From: Actinomycetales bacterium
GTDB lineage: Bacteria; Actinomycetota; Actinomycetes; Actinomycetales; JAHECE01
Direction: 5' to 3'
DNA length: 30,418 nt
Assembly: GCA_024641895.1 (NCBI GenBank)
Contig: JAHECE010000003.1
Coordinates: 1-30,418 of the forward strand
Numbering within the stretch: the stretch's first letter is position 1; each line of letters opens with the position of its first letter. Below the pieces are notes generated by a model. That model searched no databases and had not been told where the DNA came from. It was given only the letters and a program-made list of their open reading frames with translations. Positions 15,441 through 25,444 of the stretch are shown here, in pieces. A program made the position numbers and the translations under genes.

Positions 15441-15725
15441 TCAGGCCCACGGCCCGATCACGGGGTCCCAGCCACGAGCGTGGCGTTCCGCTACGAGCCC
15501 GGCCCGCCAGAAGGGGTCGGTCTCGAGCTGGGCGAGAGCCGCCTCGGCGTCGTCCGCGCGGACGATCAACATCGCGCCGGGCGACTCGCCGTCGGTCAGG
15601 GGCCCGGAGGCCAGAAGCACGCCACGCTCGTTCAGCAGGCGCAGGAACGCCCGGTGGTCGGGGCGCACGGCGTCGCGCACGGCGTCGCGCTCGTCGTAGT
15701 CGTAGGTCACCGCGTAGACAGCCAC
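15441..15725 (-). CDS. YciI-family protein
   Basis: The 94-aa protein has the small ferredoxin-like fold of the YciI/YCII family: the opening strand VYAVTYDYDER, the helix RPDHRAFLRLLNERGVLLASGPL with the conserved His of the putative active site (R-x-x-H), then SPGAMLIVRADDAEAALAQLETDPFWRAGL. The biochemical role of the family is largely unknown; some members are involved in dehalogenation or aromatic degradation. The start is GTG at 15725, chosen because a TAGGGT -10 lies exactly 7 nt upstream and upstream in-frame residues are not protein-like. It is divergent from uvrA. Confidence 0.85.
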   Translation of the reverse strand: MAVYAVTYDYDERDAVRDAVRPDHRAFLRLLNERGVLLASGPLTDGESPGAMLIVRADDAEAALAQLETDPFWRAGLVAERHARGWDPVIGPWA

Positions 15726-15738
15726 GGCTGGCACCCTA
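15723..15738 (-). promoter_or_regulatory. Leaderless promoter of the yciI-like gene (-10 TAGGGT, 7 nt, GTG)
   Basis: On the minus strand TAGGGT (15738 to 15733) is followed by 7 nt and GTG (15725 to 15723). No Shine-Dalgarno sequence is present. Confidence 0.55.
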
Positions 15739-15816
15739 CCCGCGGCGGGGGCCGTGGCTGCCGGTAGCCGTCTCGCGCCGTCGTCGCCCTCGGCGGTTCG
15801 ACGAGAGCGAGGCGCT

Positions 15817-15830
15817 CGAACAGGTGTTCG
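15817..15830. promoter_or_regulatory. LexA-binding SOS box upstream of uvrA
   Basis: CGAAC-AGGT-GTTCG at 15817-15830 is a perfect inverted repeat with a 4-nt spacer and a T before it, matching the Gram-positive/actinobacterial LexA operator. Its right half overlaps the expected -35 region (about 15825-15830) of the uvrA promoter, as expected for a repressor site. It also lies in the 134-nt gap shared with the divergent yciI-like gene. Confidence 0.85.
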
Positions 15831-15847
15831 CATGACGAAAGTCCGCA

Positions 15848-15859
15848 TAGCATGATGCG

Positions 15860-15862
<3 letters not shown>
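15848..15862 (+). promoter_or_regulatory. Leaderless promoter of uvrA (-10 TAGCAT, 6 nt, GTG)
   Basis: TAGCAT at 15848-15853 is followed by 6 nt and the GTG at 15860. There is no Shine-Dalgarno sequence. The SOS box ends 17 nt upstream of the -10. Confidence 0.6.
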
Positions 15863-18721
<2,859 letters not shown>

Positions 18722-19034
18722 CCGGGTGCGCCTTCCGACCCGACGTGCACTGATCCAGTCCGAGACCCAGTGCGCCCCGCGCCTCAGGCGTCGGTAGGAA
18801 CGGCCGTGACGCTGTCGCCGACCGATCACCATGTCTCCGGCGCGGGTTGGGCGCTGCCGTGGCGCTCTTTCGGCCCGCGATGTCGAAGGACGCTGCCGCA
18901 GGGCGGGCGGCGGGGGATCGACGCGGGCGCCCATGCCTGGGGAAGAACCGGCGCCGCGGCGATGCCCCGACCGCCCGCGCGGACACGGCCAGCGGCCTGG
19001 ACCACCTCGCCCCGGTAAGTACGATCGACGGACC
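18722..19034 (+). other. 313-base gap between uvrA and uvrC
   Basis: An open frame continues upstream from uvrC through part of this gap, but its translation is not UvrC-like and it lies before the probable promoter. I see no strong hairpin, no LexA-type box and no RNA gene. Only the uvrC promoter at its 3' end is supported. Confidence 0.4.
18998..19025 (+). promoter_or_regulatory. Promoter of uvrC (TGGACC, 16 nt, TACGAT)
   Basis: TGGACC at 18998-19003 and TACGAT at 19020-19025 are separated by 16 nt. The ATG of uvrC follows the -10 by 9 nt, so the leader would be only one to three bases. No Shine-Dalgarno sequence is present. Confidence 0.5.
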
Positions 19035-21221
19035 ATGGCCGACCCCTCCACCTACCGCCCGAGGGCGGGGGAGATCCCGACCGGACCCGGCGTCTACCGG
19101 TTCATCGACGCCTACGGCCGAGTCATCTACGTCGGCAAGGCGAAGAACCTCCGCTCCCGCCTGTCGAGCTACTTCCAGGACCCCGCCGCGCTGCACCCGC
19201 GGACCCAGCAGATGGTCCAGACGGCGGCCTCGGTGGAGTGGACGTCCGTCAGCACCGAGGTCGAGTCCCTCGCGCTCGAGTACTCCTGGATCAAGGAGTT
19301 CGACCCGCGCTTCAACGTCAAGTACCGCGACGACAAGTCCTATCCCTACCTCGCCGTCACCCTCGGCGAAGCCGTGCCTCGCGTCCAGGTGATGCGCGGC
19401 GCCAAGCGCCCGGGCACCCGCTACTTCGGCCCGTACTCGCACGCGTGGGCGATCCGGGAGACCGTCGACCTCCTCCTGCGTGTCTTTCCCGTGCGCACCT
19501 GCTCGGCCGGAGTCTTCAAGCGCGCCCAGTCCAGCGGCCGCCCGTGCCTGCTCGGCTACATCGACAAGTGCGCCGCGCCGTGCGTCGGCCGGATCAGCTA
19601 CGAGGGCCACCGGGCGCTGGCGGAGGACTTCTGCCGGTTCGTCGCCGGTGACACCGGGCCCTTCGTCCGCCGCGTCGAGCGCGAGATGCGGGAGGCCGCC
19701 GCCGCCCTCGACTACGAGCGCGCAGCCCGGCTACGTGATGACCTCGGGGCGCTGCAGCGCGTGGTCGAGAAGAACGCCGTCGTGCTGACCGACGGCACCG
19801 ACGCCGACATCTTCGCGATGGTCAACGACGAGCTCGAGGCGTCTGTCCAGGTCTTCCACGTCCGCGGCGGCAGGATCCGGGGTCAGCGCGGCTGGATCGT
19901 GGAGAAGGTCGAGGACCTCAGCGACGCCGAGCTCGTCGAGCGCCTGCTCCAGCAGGTGTACGGCGACACCGCCGACGACGGCGCCCCCATCGCGCCCGGC
20001 CGAGACGACGGTGTCAGCCCGGAGGGCAGTGGGGCCCGCCGGCCGGAGCAGGCAGCAGCCCAGCAAGCCGAGCGGGCCGATGCGGCGTCTCGGATCCCGC
20101 GCGAGGTCCTCGTGCCGGTTCTTCCGGCCGACCTCGACGAGGTGGTGACGTGGTTGACCGGCATGCGCGGTTCGAGGGTCGACGTCAGGGTGCCCCGGCG
20201 CGGCGACAAGAAGGCGCTGGCCGAGACCGTGGAACGCAACGCCGAGCAGGCCCTGGCCCTGCACAAGAGCCGCCGGTCCGGTGACCTGACCACCCGGTCC
20301 CAGGCACTGCGGGAGCTGCAGGACGCGCTCGAGCTCACCGAGGCTCCGCTGCGGATCGAGTGCTACGACGTCTCGACCCTGCAGGGCACCCACCAGGTCG
20401 CCTCGATGGTCGTCTTCGAGGACGGCCTGGCCCGCAAGAGCGAGTACCGCCAGTTCGTCATCCGAGGTGCCGACGGTGAGGGCGCCCGCGACGACACCGA
20501 GGCGATCGCCGAGGTGCTCACCCGGCGATTCCGTCGGCAGCGTGCCGAGGCAGATCGCCTCGTGCGCTCCCCGGCCCCACCTGACGACGCCGCCACCCTC
20601 GACAGCGCCGCCACCCTCGACAGCGCCGCCACCGACGGTCGCGGGGCCCCGGGGCCGGGAGAGGACGCGGACGACGGCGGCTCGACGATCGCAGACACGG
20701 CTTCCGCCGACACCGCGACCCCGACCCGGGCGCGTTTCGCCTACCCGCCGAACCTCGTCGTCGTCGACGGCGGACCACCCCAGGTGGCGGCCGCCCAGCG
20801 CGCGCTCGACGAGGTCGGCATCACCGACGTCGCCCTTGTCGGCCTCGCGAAACGGCTCGAGGAGGTCTGGCTGCCGGGGGAGGAGTTCCCGCTGGTGCTG
20901 CCGCGCGCGAGCGAGGGCCTCTACCTCCTCCAACGGGTGCGCGACGAGGCACATCGCGTGGCGATCACACACCACCGCAAGCGTCGAACGAAGTCGATGA
21001 CGGCGTCCGCGCTGGACGAGGTTCCCGGCCTCGGCCCCGCCAAGCGCGCGGCGCTGCTCGAACGCTTCGGCTCGGTGCGCGGGATCCGGAGGGCATCTGC
21101 GGAGGAGATCGCCGAGGTTCCGGGTTTCGGCCCGCGGACGGTCCGGGCCGTCGTCGACGCGCTCTCCGGAGAGACCCGTGCCGCGCCGTCCCCCGACGGG
21201 AACAGCGGGACGACGACGTAA
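19035..21221 (+). CDS. uvrC: Excinuclease ABC subunit C
   Basis: The 728-aa protein makes both incisions around a DNA lesion. The N-terminal GIY-YIG nuclease reads GPGVYRFIDAYGRVIYVGKA. A cysteine-containing region follows (CSAGVF, CLLGYIDKCAAPCVG), then a UVR helix (EAAAALDYERAARLRDDLG) that binds UvrB. The RNase H-like nuclease has ECYDVSTLQGTHQVASMVVF and VVDGGPPQV, and two helix-hairpin-helix motifs end the protein (VPGLGPAKRAALLERFG and VPGFGPRTVRAV). It is longer than the usual 600-650 aa because of low-complexity insertions, including one near nt 20570-20730 inside the C-terminal nuclease domain. The ATG at 19035 gives the canonical N-terminus close to the GIY domain and matches the promoter. 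Confidence 0.96.
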   Translation: MADPSTYRPRAGEIPTGPGVYRFIDAYGRVIYVGKAKNLRSRLSSYFQDPAALHPRTQQMVQTAASVEWTSVSTEVESLALEYSWIKEFDPRFNVKYRDDKSYPYLAVTLGEAVPRVQVMRGAKRPGTRYFGPYSHAWAIRETVDLLLRVFPVRTCSAGVFKRAQSSGRPCLLGYIDKCAAPCVGRISYEGHRALAEDFCRFVAGDTGPFVRRVEREMREAAAALDYERAARLRDDLGALQRVVEKNAVVLTDGTDADIFAMVNDELEASVQVFHVRGGRIRGQRGWIVEKVEDLSDAELVERLLQQVYGDTADDGAPIAPGRDDGVSPEGSGARRPEQAAAQQAERADAASRIPREVLVPVLPADLDEVVTWLTGMRGSRVDVRVPRRGDKKALAETVERNAEQALALHKSRRSGDLTTRSQALRELQDALELTEAPLRIECYDVSTLQGTHQVASMVVFEDGLARKSEYRQFVIRGADGEGARDDTEAIAEVLTRRFRRQRAEADRLVRSPAPPDDAATLDSAATLDSAATDGRGAPGPGEDADDGGSTIADTASADTATPTRARFAYPPNLVVVDGGPPQVAAAQRALDEVGITDVALVGLAKRLEEVWLPGEEFPLVLPRASEGLYLLQRVRDEAHRVAITHHRKRRTKSMTASALDEVPGLGPAKRAALLERFGSVRGIRRASAEEIAEVPGFGPRTVRAVVDALSGETRAAPSPDGNSGTTT
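20589..20633 (+). repeat. 18-bp in-frame tandem repeat inside uvrC
   Basis: Two full copies of an 18-bp unit (20589-20606 and 20607-20624) and a half copy to 20633 encode AATLDS-AATLDS-AAT within a Ala/Asp-rich insertion. The unit length keeps the reading frame. Confidence 0.85.
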
Positions 21222-21238
21222 CTGGCATCCTGGGACCC

Positions 21239-22180
21239 ATGACTGGCAGCAGTGGGGAGAACTCCGAGGGTGGGGCGCCCGGTGGCGTGGCCGCGCTCGA
21301 GGACCGGATCTCGGGCGGGCGCCCCGAGCTCATCGTGATCACCGGGATGTCCGGTGCCGGTCGCACCCGTGCCGCAGCGGCTCTGGAGGACCTCGACTGG
21401 TACGTCGTGGACAACCTCCCACCGACCATGCTGCCGCCGCTCGCGGGCATGATGGTCGCAGGATCCGGCGGGGGAGTGCGCCGCCTCGCCGTCGTCGTCG
21501 ACGTGCGCGGGCGCGAGTTCTTCCAGGACCTCGTCTCAGTGATCAACGACCTGCGGGACACCGGCGTCGACCTACGGATCGTCTTCCTCGACGCCTCCGA
21601 CGCCGTGCTGGTGAGACGGTTCGAACAGGTCCGGCGTCCGCATCCCCTGCAGGGTGACGGTCGGATCCTCGACGGGATCGCCGAGGAGCGCCGCCTGCTC
21701 GAACACGTCCGGGAGCGGGCGGACGTCGTCGTCGACACCTCCGAGCTCACCGTGCACGAGCTGGCGCGGGCGATCAGCGACATCGTCAGCGGCCCGGTCG
21801 AGCGCGCCATGCGCGTCACGATCGTCTCGTTCGGCTTCAAGTACGGGCTCCCGCTGGATGCGGACCAGGTCGTCGACGTCCGCTTCCTCGCCAACCCGTA
21901 CTGGGTCGAGTCGTTGCGCCCGCTGAACGGCAAGGACAAGGCCGTGAGCGACTACGTCCTGAGCCTGGACGGTGCCCGACCCTTCGTGGACCGCTACCTG
22001 AGCGCCATCGAGCCGATCCTCGACGGCTATATCAAGGAGCAGAAGCCCTATGTGACGCTCGCCGTGGGCTGCACCGGGGGGAAGCACCGGTCGGTCGCGA
22101 TCTCCGAGGCGATGGCGACTCGCCTGCGTGCCCACGGTCAGCGGGTCCGCGTCATCCACCGGGACCTGGGCCGCGAATGA
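21239..22180 (+). CDS. rapZ: RapZ/YvcJ-family nucleotide-binding protein
   Basis: The 313-aa protein belongs to the RapZ (YvcJ) family. The P-loop-like GMSGAGRT is at residues 36-43, with Arg in place of the usual Lys, as in other actinobacterial members. EDLDWYVVDNLPP follows, then a Walker B-like VVVDVRGREFF. The conserved C-terminal domain has VSFGFKYGLPLDADQVVDVRFLANPYW and AVGCTGGKHRSVAI. In E. coli RapZ binds GlmZ/GlmY small RNAs and controls amino-sugar synthesis; the role in actinobacteria is less clear and GlmZ-like RNAs are not expected. The first 28 residues are a low-complexity extension. It begins 17 nt after uvrC; no Shine-Dalgarno sequence is visible, but CATCCT lies 7 nt before the ATG and could be a weak leaderless -10. 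It overlaps yvcK by 4 nt. Confidence 0.93.
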   Translation: MTGSSGENSEGGAPGGVAALEDRISGGRPELIVITGMSGAGRTRAAAALEDLDWYVVDNLPPTMLPPLAGMMVAGSGGGVRRLAVVVDVRGREFFQDLVSVINDLRDTGVDLRIVFLDASDAVLVRRFEQVRRPHPLQGDGRILDGIAEERRLLEHVRERADVVVDTSELTVHELARAISDIVSGPVERAMRVTIVSFGFKYGLPLDADQVVDVRFLANPYWVESLRPLNGKDKAVSDYVLSLDGARPFVDRYLSAIEPILDGYIKEQKPYVTLAVGCTGGKHRSVAISEAMATRLRAHGQRVRVIHRDLGRE

Positions 22181-23178
22181 GGCCACCGGTGGCGCCGATC
22201 GGAAGCCGCGGCAGGAGCCGCATCAGCCAGCGCATCGTCGCGTTGGGTGGAGGGCACGGCCTCGCCGCCGCGCTGTCCGCCCTTCGGCACCTCTCCGACC
22301 AGTTGACCGGCATCGTCACCGTCGCTGACGACGGCGGTTCGTCGGGGCGGTTGCGCGAGGAGTTCGGGGTGCTGCCCCCGGGTGACCTGCGGATGGCCCT
22401 CTCGGCGCTCTGCGACGACAGCGAGTGGGGCCACCTGTGGCGTGACGTGCTGCAGCACCGGTTCAAGACCGAGGGCCCGCTCGACCGGCACTCGATGGGC
22501 AACCTGCTCATCGTGGCGCTGTGGGAGCTGCTGGGCGACCCCGTCGAAGGCCTCGACGTCGTCGGGCAGCTGCTCGGGGCCCGCGGGCGCGTGCTCCCGA
22601 TGGCGGCCGTGCCGCTGGACATCGAGGCGGCCGTCCGCGGCGCGGACGGCGTCGTGTCGGTCGTCAGGGGTCAGAGCACCGTCGCCGTGACTGCGGGGCG
22701 GGTGGAGCAGGTCCGGATCCTCCCGGCCGACCCGCCGGCGCGCCCGGAGGCCATCGCGGCGGTGATGGACGCGGACTGGATCGTGCTCGGTCCCGGCTCG
22801 TGGTTCACCTCGGTGCTGCCGCACCTCCTGGTCCCGGACCTCGCCCACGCACTCCACACGACTCCGGCGCGTCGCGCGCTGACGCTCAACCTCTCTGCCC
22901 AGGCAGGGGAGACGGCCGGCTACGGAGCGCACGACCACGTGACGGCGCTGGCCGACCACGCGCCCGAGCTGCGCATCGACGTCGTGATCGCGGACCCGTT
23001 GGCCGTGGAGGACCTCGATCTGCTCGCGTCGGCCGCGGATCGGCTGGGGGCCCGGGTGCTCCTGCGGCAGGTCCGTGTCGCCGGGTCGCCGGCCAAGCAC
23101 GATCCGCTTAGGCTGGCCGCGGCGTACCGCGACGCCTTTGACAGCTTTCTCGGCGACGTAGGGACAGTGGCAGGATGA
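22177..23178 (+). CDS. yvcK: YvcK/CofD-like protein (GlmR family)
   Basis: The 333-aa protein has the CofD-like fold: IVALGGGHGLAAALSAL (GGGHG at residues 24-28), VADDGGSSGRLREEFGVLPPGDLRMALSAL, HSMGNLLIVAL and GPGSWFTSVLPHLLVPDL. YvcK (GlmR, CuvA in mycobacteria) binds UDP-GlcNAc and adjusts carbon flow into peptidoglycan, especially on gluconeogenic carbon sources. The ATG overlaps the rapZ stop (ATGA) and the stop overlaps the whiA start in the same way, so the three genes are translationally coupled. The adjacency to gap-pgk-tpiA fits a link to central carbon state, which is inference. Confidence 0.93.
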   Translation: MRPPVAPIGSRGRSRISQRIVALGGGHGLAAALSALRHLSDQLTGIVTVADDGGSSGRLREEFGVLPPGDLRMALSALCDDSEWGHLWRDVLQHRFKTEGPLDRHSMGNLLIVALWELLGDPVEGLDVVGQLLGARGRVLPMAAVPLDIEAAVRGADGVVSVVRGQSTVAVTAGRVEQVRILPADPPARPEAIAAVMDADWIVLGPGSWFTSVLPHLLVPDLAHALHTTPARRALTLNLSAQAGETAGYGAHDHVTALADHAPELRIDVVIADPLAVEDLDLLASAADRLGARVLLRQVRVAGSPAKHDPLRLAAAYRDAFDSFLGDVGTVAG

Positions 23179-24164
23179 CCGGCATGTCGCTCACCCGTTC
23201 CGTCAAGGACGAGCTGGCCCGGCTCCGGGTGGACAAGACCTGCTGCCGAAAGGCCGAGCTGTCGTCCACGCTGCGCTTCGCCGGCGGCCTCCACATCATC
23301 TCCGGCCGGATCGTCGTCGAGGCCGAGGTCGACACCGGAATCGCGGCTCGCCGCATCCGCCAGACGATCGGCGAGGTGTACGGACACACGAGCGACCTGG
23401 TCGTGGTCTCCGGCGGAGCGCTGCGCAAGGGCAACCGCTACGTCGTCCGCGTGGTTCGTGACGGGGAGTCCCTTGCCCGGCAGACGGGGCTCCTGGACGG
23501 CCGCGGCCGTCCGGTGCGCGGGCTGCCCTCCCATGTGGTCTCCGCCGGGGCGTGCGACGCCGTGGCCGCCTGGCGCGGAGCGTTCATCGCTCACGGCTCG
23601 CTGACCGAGCCCGGCCGCTCGTCGGCCCTCGAGGTGACGTGCCCCGGGCCCGAGGCAGCCTTGGCCCTCGTGGGCGCCGCCCGACGGATCGGGATCCAGG
23701 CGAAGGCGCGCGAGGTCCGCGGCATCGACCGGGTCGTGATCCGGGACGGTGACGCCATCGGTGCGATGCTCACGCGGATGGGTGCGCACGACACGGTTCT
23801 GGTCTGGGAGGAGCGGCGTACGCGCCGAGAGGTCCGTGGGACGGCGAACCGTCTCGCCAACTTCGACGACGCGAACCTGCGCCGCTCGGCGCGCGCCGCT
23901 GTCGCGGCCGGCGCACGTGTCGAGCGTGCCTTCGAGATCCTCGGTGACGAGGTGCCCGAGCACCTCATCCAGGCGGGGCGGCTGCGCCTCGAGCACAAGC
24001 AGGCGAGCCTCGAGGAGCTGGGGCAGCTCTCGGACCCGCCGCTCACCAAGGACGCCGTGGCGGGCCGGATCCGGCGGCTCCTGGCGATGGCGGACAAGAA
24101 GGCGAATGAGCTCGGGATCCCAGATACTGAGACCTCTCTCACGCCCGACATGCTGGACGTCTGA
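23175..24164 (+). CDS. whiA: WhiA, LAGLIDADG-like sporulation/cell-division transcription regulator
   Basis: The 329-aa protein starts MTGMSLTRSVKDELARL. It contains a degenerate LAGLIDADG homing-endonuclease-like domain (LRFAGGLHIISGRIVVEAEV, then RGAFIAHGSLTEP) and a C-terminal helix-turn-helix (PPLTKDAVAGRIRRLLAMADK near residues 284-306). In Streptomyces WhiA acts with WhiB at promoters of division genes; in non-sporulating actinobacteria and Firmicutes it is still conserved and affects cell division. The ATG at 23175 overlaps the yvcK stop by 4 nt. The ATG at 23184 would give the more family-typical MSLTRSVKDEL, so the exact start is uncertain by three codons. Confidence 0.94.
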   Translation: MTGMSLTRSVKDELARLRVDKTCCRKAELSSTLRFAGGLHIISGRIVVEAEVDTGIAARRIRQTIGEVYGHTSDLVVVSGGALRKGNRYVVRVVRDGESLARQTGLLDGRGRPVRGLPSHVVSAGACDAVAAWRGAFIAHGSLTEPGRSSALEVTCPGPEAALALVGAARRIGIQAKAREVRGIDRVVIRDGDAIGAMLTRMGAHDTVLVWEERRTRREVRGTANRLANFDDANLRRSARAAVAAGARVERAFEILGDEVPEHLIQAGRLRLEHKQASLEELGQLSDPPLTKDAVAGRIRRLLAMADKKANELGIPDTETSLTPDMLDV

Positions 24165-24180
24165 GCGCTCCCCTAAGCGC
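24165..24180 (+). terminator. Weak hairpin after whiA
   Basis: GCGCT (24165-24169) pairs with AGCGC (24176-24180) around a 6-nt loop, directly after the whiA stop. It is short and may not terminate alone. Confidence 0.3.
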
Positions 24181-24214
24181 GACGTTTGGCCCACATGGCC
24201 CGCGAAGTGCGGTG

Positions 24215-24307
24215 TAGCCTCGCGAACAACTGGCCATGACGTGCCAGGCCCGCGCCGGAGCGGGAAGACCCAATCGGACGACAGCGCGATCCCCAGCGCT
24301 CAGGAGG
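24215..24307 (+). promoter_or_regulatory. Probable gap promoter -10 (TAGCCT) and ribosome binding site
   Basis: TAGCCT at 24215-24220 fits the -10 consensus; no good -35 is visible. Transcription near 24227 would give a leader of about 86 nt. AGGAGG at 24302-24307 lies 5 nt before the gap GTG and is the strongest Shine-Dalgarno site in the window. Confidence 0.5.
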
Positions 24308-24312
24308 ACATA

Positions 24313-25320
24313 GTGACCACCCGCGTCGGCATCAACGGCTTCGGTCGAATCGGCCGTAACTTCTTCCGCGCGATCCTGGAGTCGGGCGCGGACATCGAGA
24401 TCGTCGGTGTCAACGACCTGACGGACAACAAGACCCTTGCGCACCTGCTCAAGTACGACTCGATCCTGGGACGCATCTCGGGTGACGTCTCGTACACCGA
24501 GGACTCGATCACGGTCGGGACCAGCACCTTCAAGGCGCTCGCCGTGCGCAACCCGGCCGAGCTTCCGTGGGGCGCGCTCGGCGCGGACATCGTCATCGAG
24601 TCGACGGGCATCTTCACGGACGCCGTGAAGGCGAAGGCGCACATCGACGCCGGTGCCAAGAAGGTCATCATCTCGGCGCCCGCCTCGAACGAGGACGCGA
24701 CGTTCGTCGTCGGTGTGAACCACACGGACTACGACCCCGCGATCCACCACATCATCTCGAACGCGTCCTGCACCACCAACTGCCTTGCCCCCATGGCGAA
24801 GGTTCTCGACGAGGCCTTCGGCATCGAGCGTGGCCTGATGACGACGATCCACGCGTACACGCAGGACCAGAACCTGCAGGACGCCCCGCACAAGGACCTG
24901 CGTCGCGCCCGCGCCGCAGCCCTGAACATCGTCCCCACGTCGACGGGTGCCGCCAAGGCAGTCTCGCTCGTGCTCCCGCAGCTCAAGGGCAAGCTCGACG
25001 GCTACGCGCTGCGCGTGCCGACGCCGACCGGCTCGGCCACGGACCTCACGTTCGTCGCGAGCCGGGAGGTCACGGCCGCCGAGGTCAACGCCGCCATCAA
25101 GGCTGCGGCCGAGACCGACGAGCTCAAGGGCATCCTCGTCTACACCGAGGACCCGATCGTGTCCAAGGACATCGAGACCGACCCGGCCTCGAGCATCTTC
25201 GACGCCGGCCTCACCAAGGTCTCCGGTGACCTTGTCAAGGTCGTGTCCTGGTACGACAACGAGTGGGGCTACTCGAACCGTCTCGTCGACCTCACGGTCT
25301 ACGTGGGCGAGCGGCTCTGA
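24313..25320 (+). CDS. gap: Glyceraldehyde-3-phosphate dehydrogenase, type I
   Basis: The 335-aa enzyme makes 1,3-bisphosphoglycerate from glyceraldehyde-3-phosphate in glycolysis. The Rossmann start is VGINGFGRIGR. Asp35 after the second strand (VNDLTD) favours NAD over NADP. The catalytic residues are C153 (SNASCTTNC) and H180. NEWGYSNRLVDL is the C-terminal signature. The GTG at 24313 is set by the AGGAGG 5 nt upstream. An in-frame open stretch extends much further upstream into whiA but is not GAPDH-like. pgk and tpiA follow on the same strand; paired hairpins separate gap from pgk. Confidence 0.97.
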   Translation: MTTRVGINGFGRIGRNFFRAILESGADIEIVGVNDLTDNKTLAHLLKYDSILGRISGDVSYTEDSITVGTSTFKALAVRNPAELPWGALGADIVIESTGIFTDAVKAKAHIDAGAKKVIISAPASNEDATFVVGVNHTDYDPAIHHIISNASCTTNCLAPMAKVLDEAFGIERGLMTTIHAYTQDQNLQDAPHKDLRRARAAALNIVPTSTGAAKAVSLVLPQLKGKLDGYALRVPTPTGSATDLTFVASREVTAAEVNAAIKAAAETDELKGILVYTEDPIVSKDIETDPASSIFDAGLTKVSGDLVKVVSWYDNEWGYSNRLVDLTVYVGERL

Positions 25321-25331
25321 CCAACACCTCG

Positions 25332-25351
25332 GGTCACCGTGACAGGTGACC
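25332..25351 (+). terminator. First hairpin between gap and pgk
   Basis: GGTCACC (25332-25338) pairs perfectly with GGTGACC (25345-25351) around a 6-nt loop, and CTC/GAG can extend it past a one-base bulge. It follows the gap stop by 11 nt. Confidence 0.5.
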
Positions 25352-25367
25352 GAGCACCAGTGTGAAG

Positions 25368-25408
25368 ACGTCCGCGGGCGCAGGCGATGAGTCCGCGCCC
25401 GCGGACGT
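25368..25408 (+). terminator. Second, stronger hairpin between gap and pgk
   Basis: Positions 25368-25381 pair perfectly with 25395-25408 (14 bp, almost all G-C) around a 13-nt loop. It lies 36 nt before the pgk ATG. It may terminate part of the gap transcripts or protect the 3' end of gap mRNA, which would make gap more abundant than pgk-tpiA. Confidence 0.65.
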
Positions 25409-25444
25409 TCGTCTTGTCCGGACCACAGAATGGGAAGCTCTGCG

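Noticed and set aside
18831..19034. N-terminal extension of uvrC by 68 codons
   Set aside because: The extension is Arg/Pro-rich and unlike UvrC, and the probable promoter lies inside it. The ATG at 19035 gives the standard N-terminus.
20589..20633. Tandem repeat in uvrC as a CRISPR-like array
   Set aside because: The copies are directly adjacent with no spacers and are in-frame coding sequence. No cas genes are present.
23749..24312. Long in-frame extension upstream of gap
   Set aside because: The translation before the GTG at 24313 is an out-of-frame shadow of whiA. A strong AGGAGG marks the true gap start.
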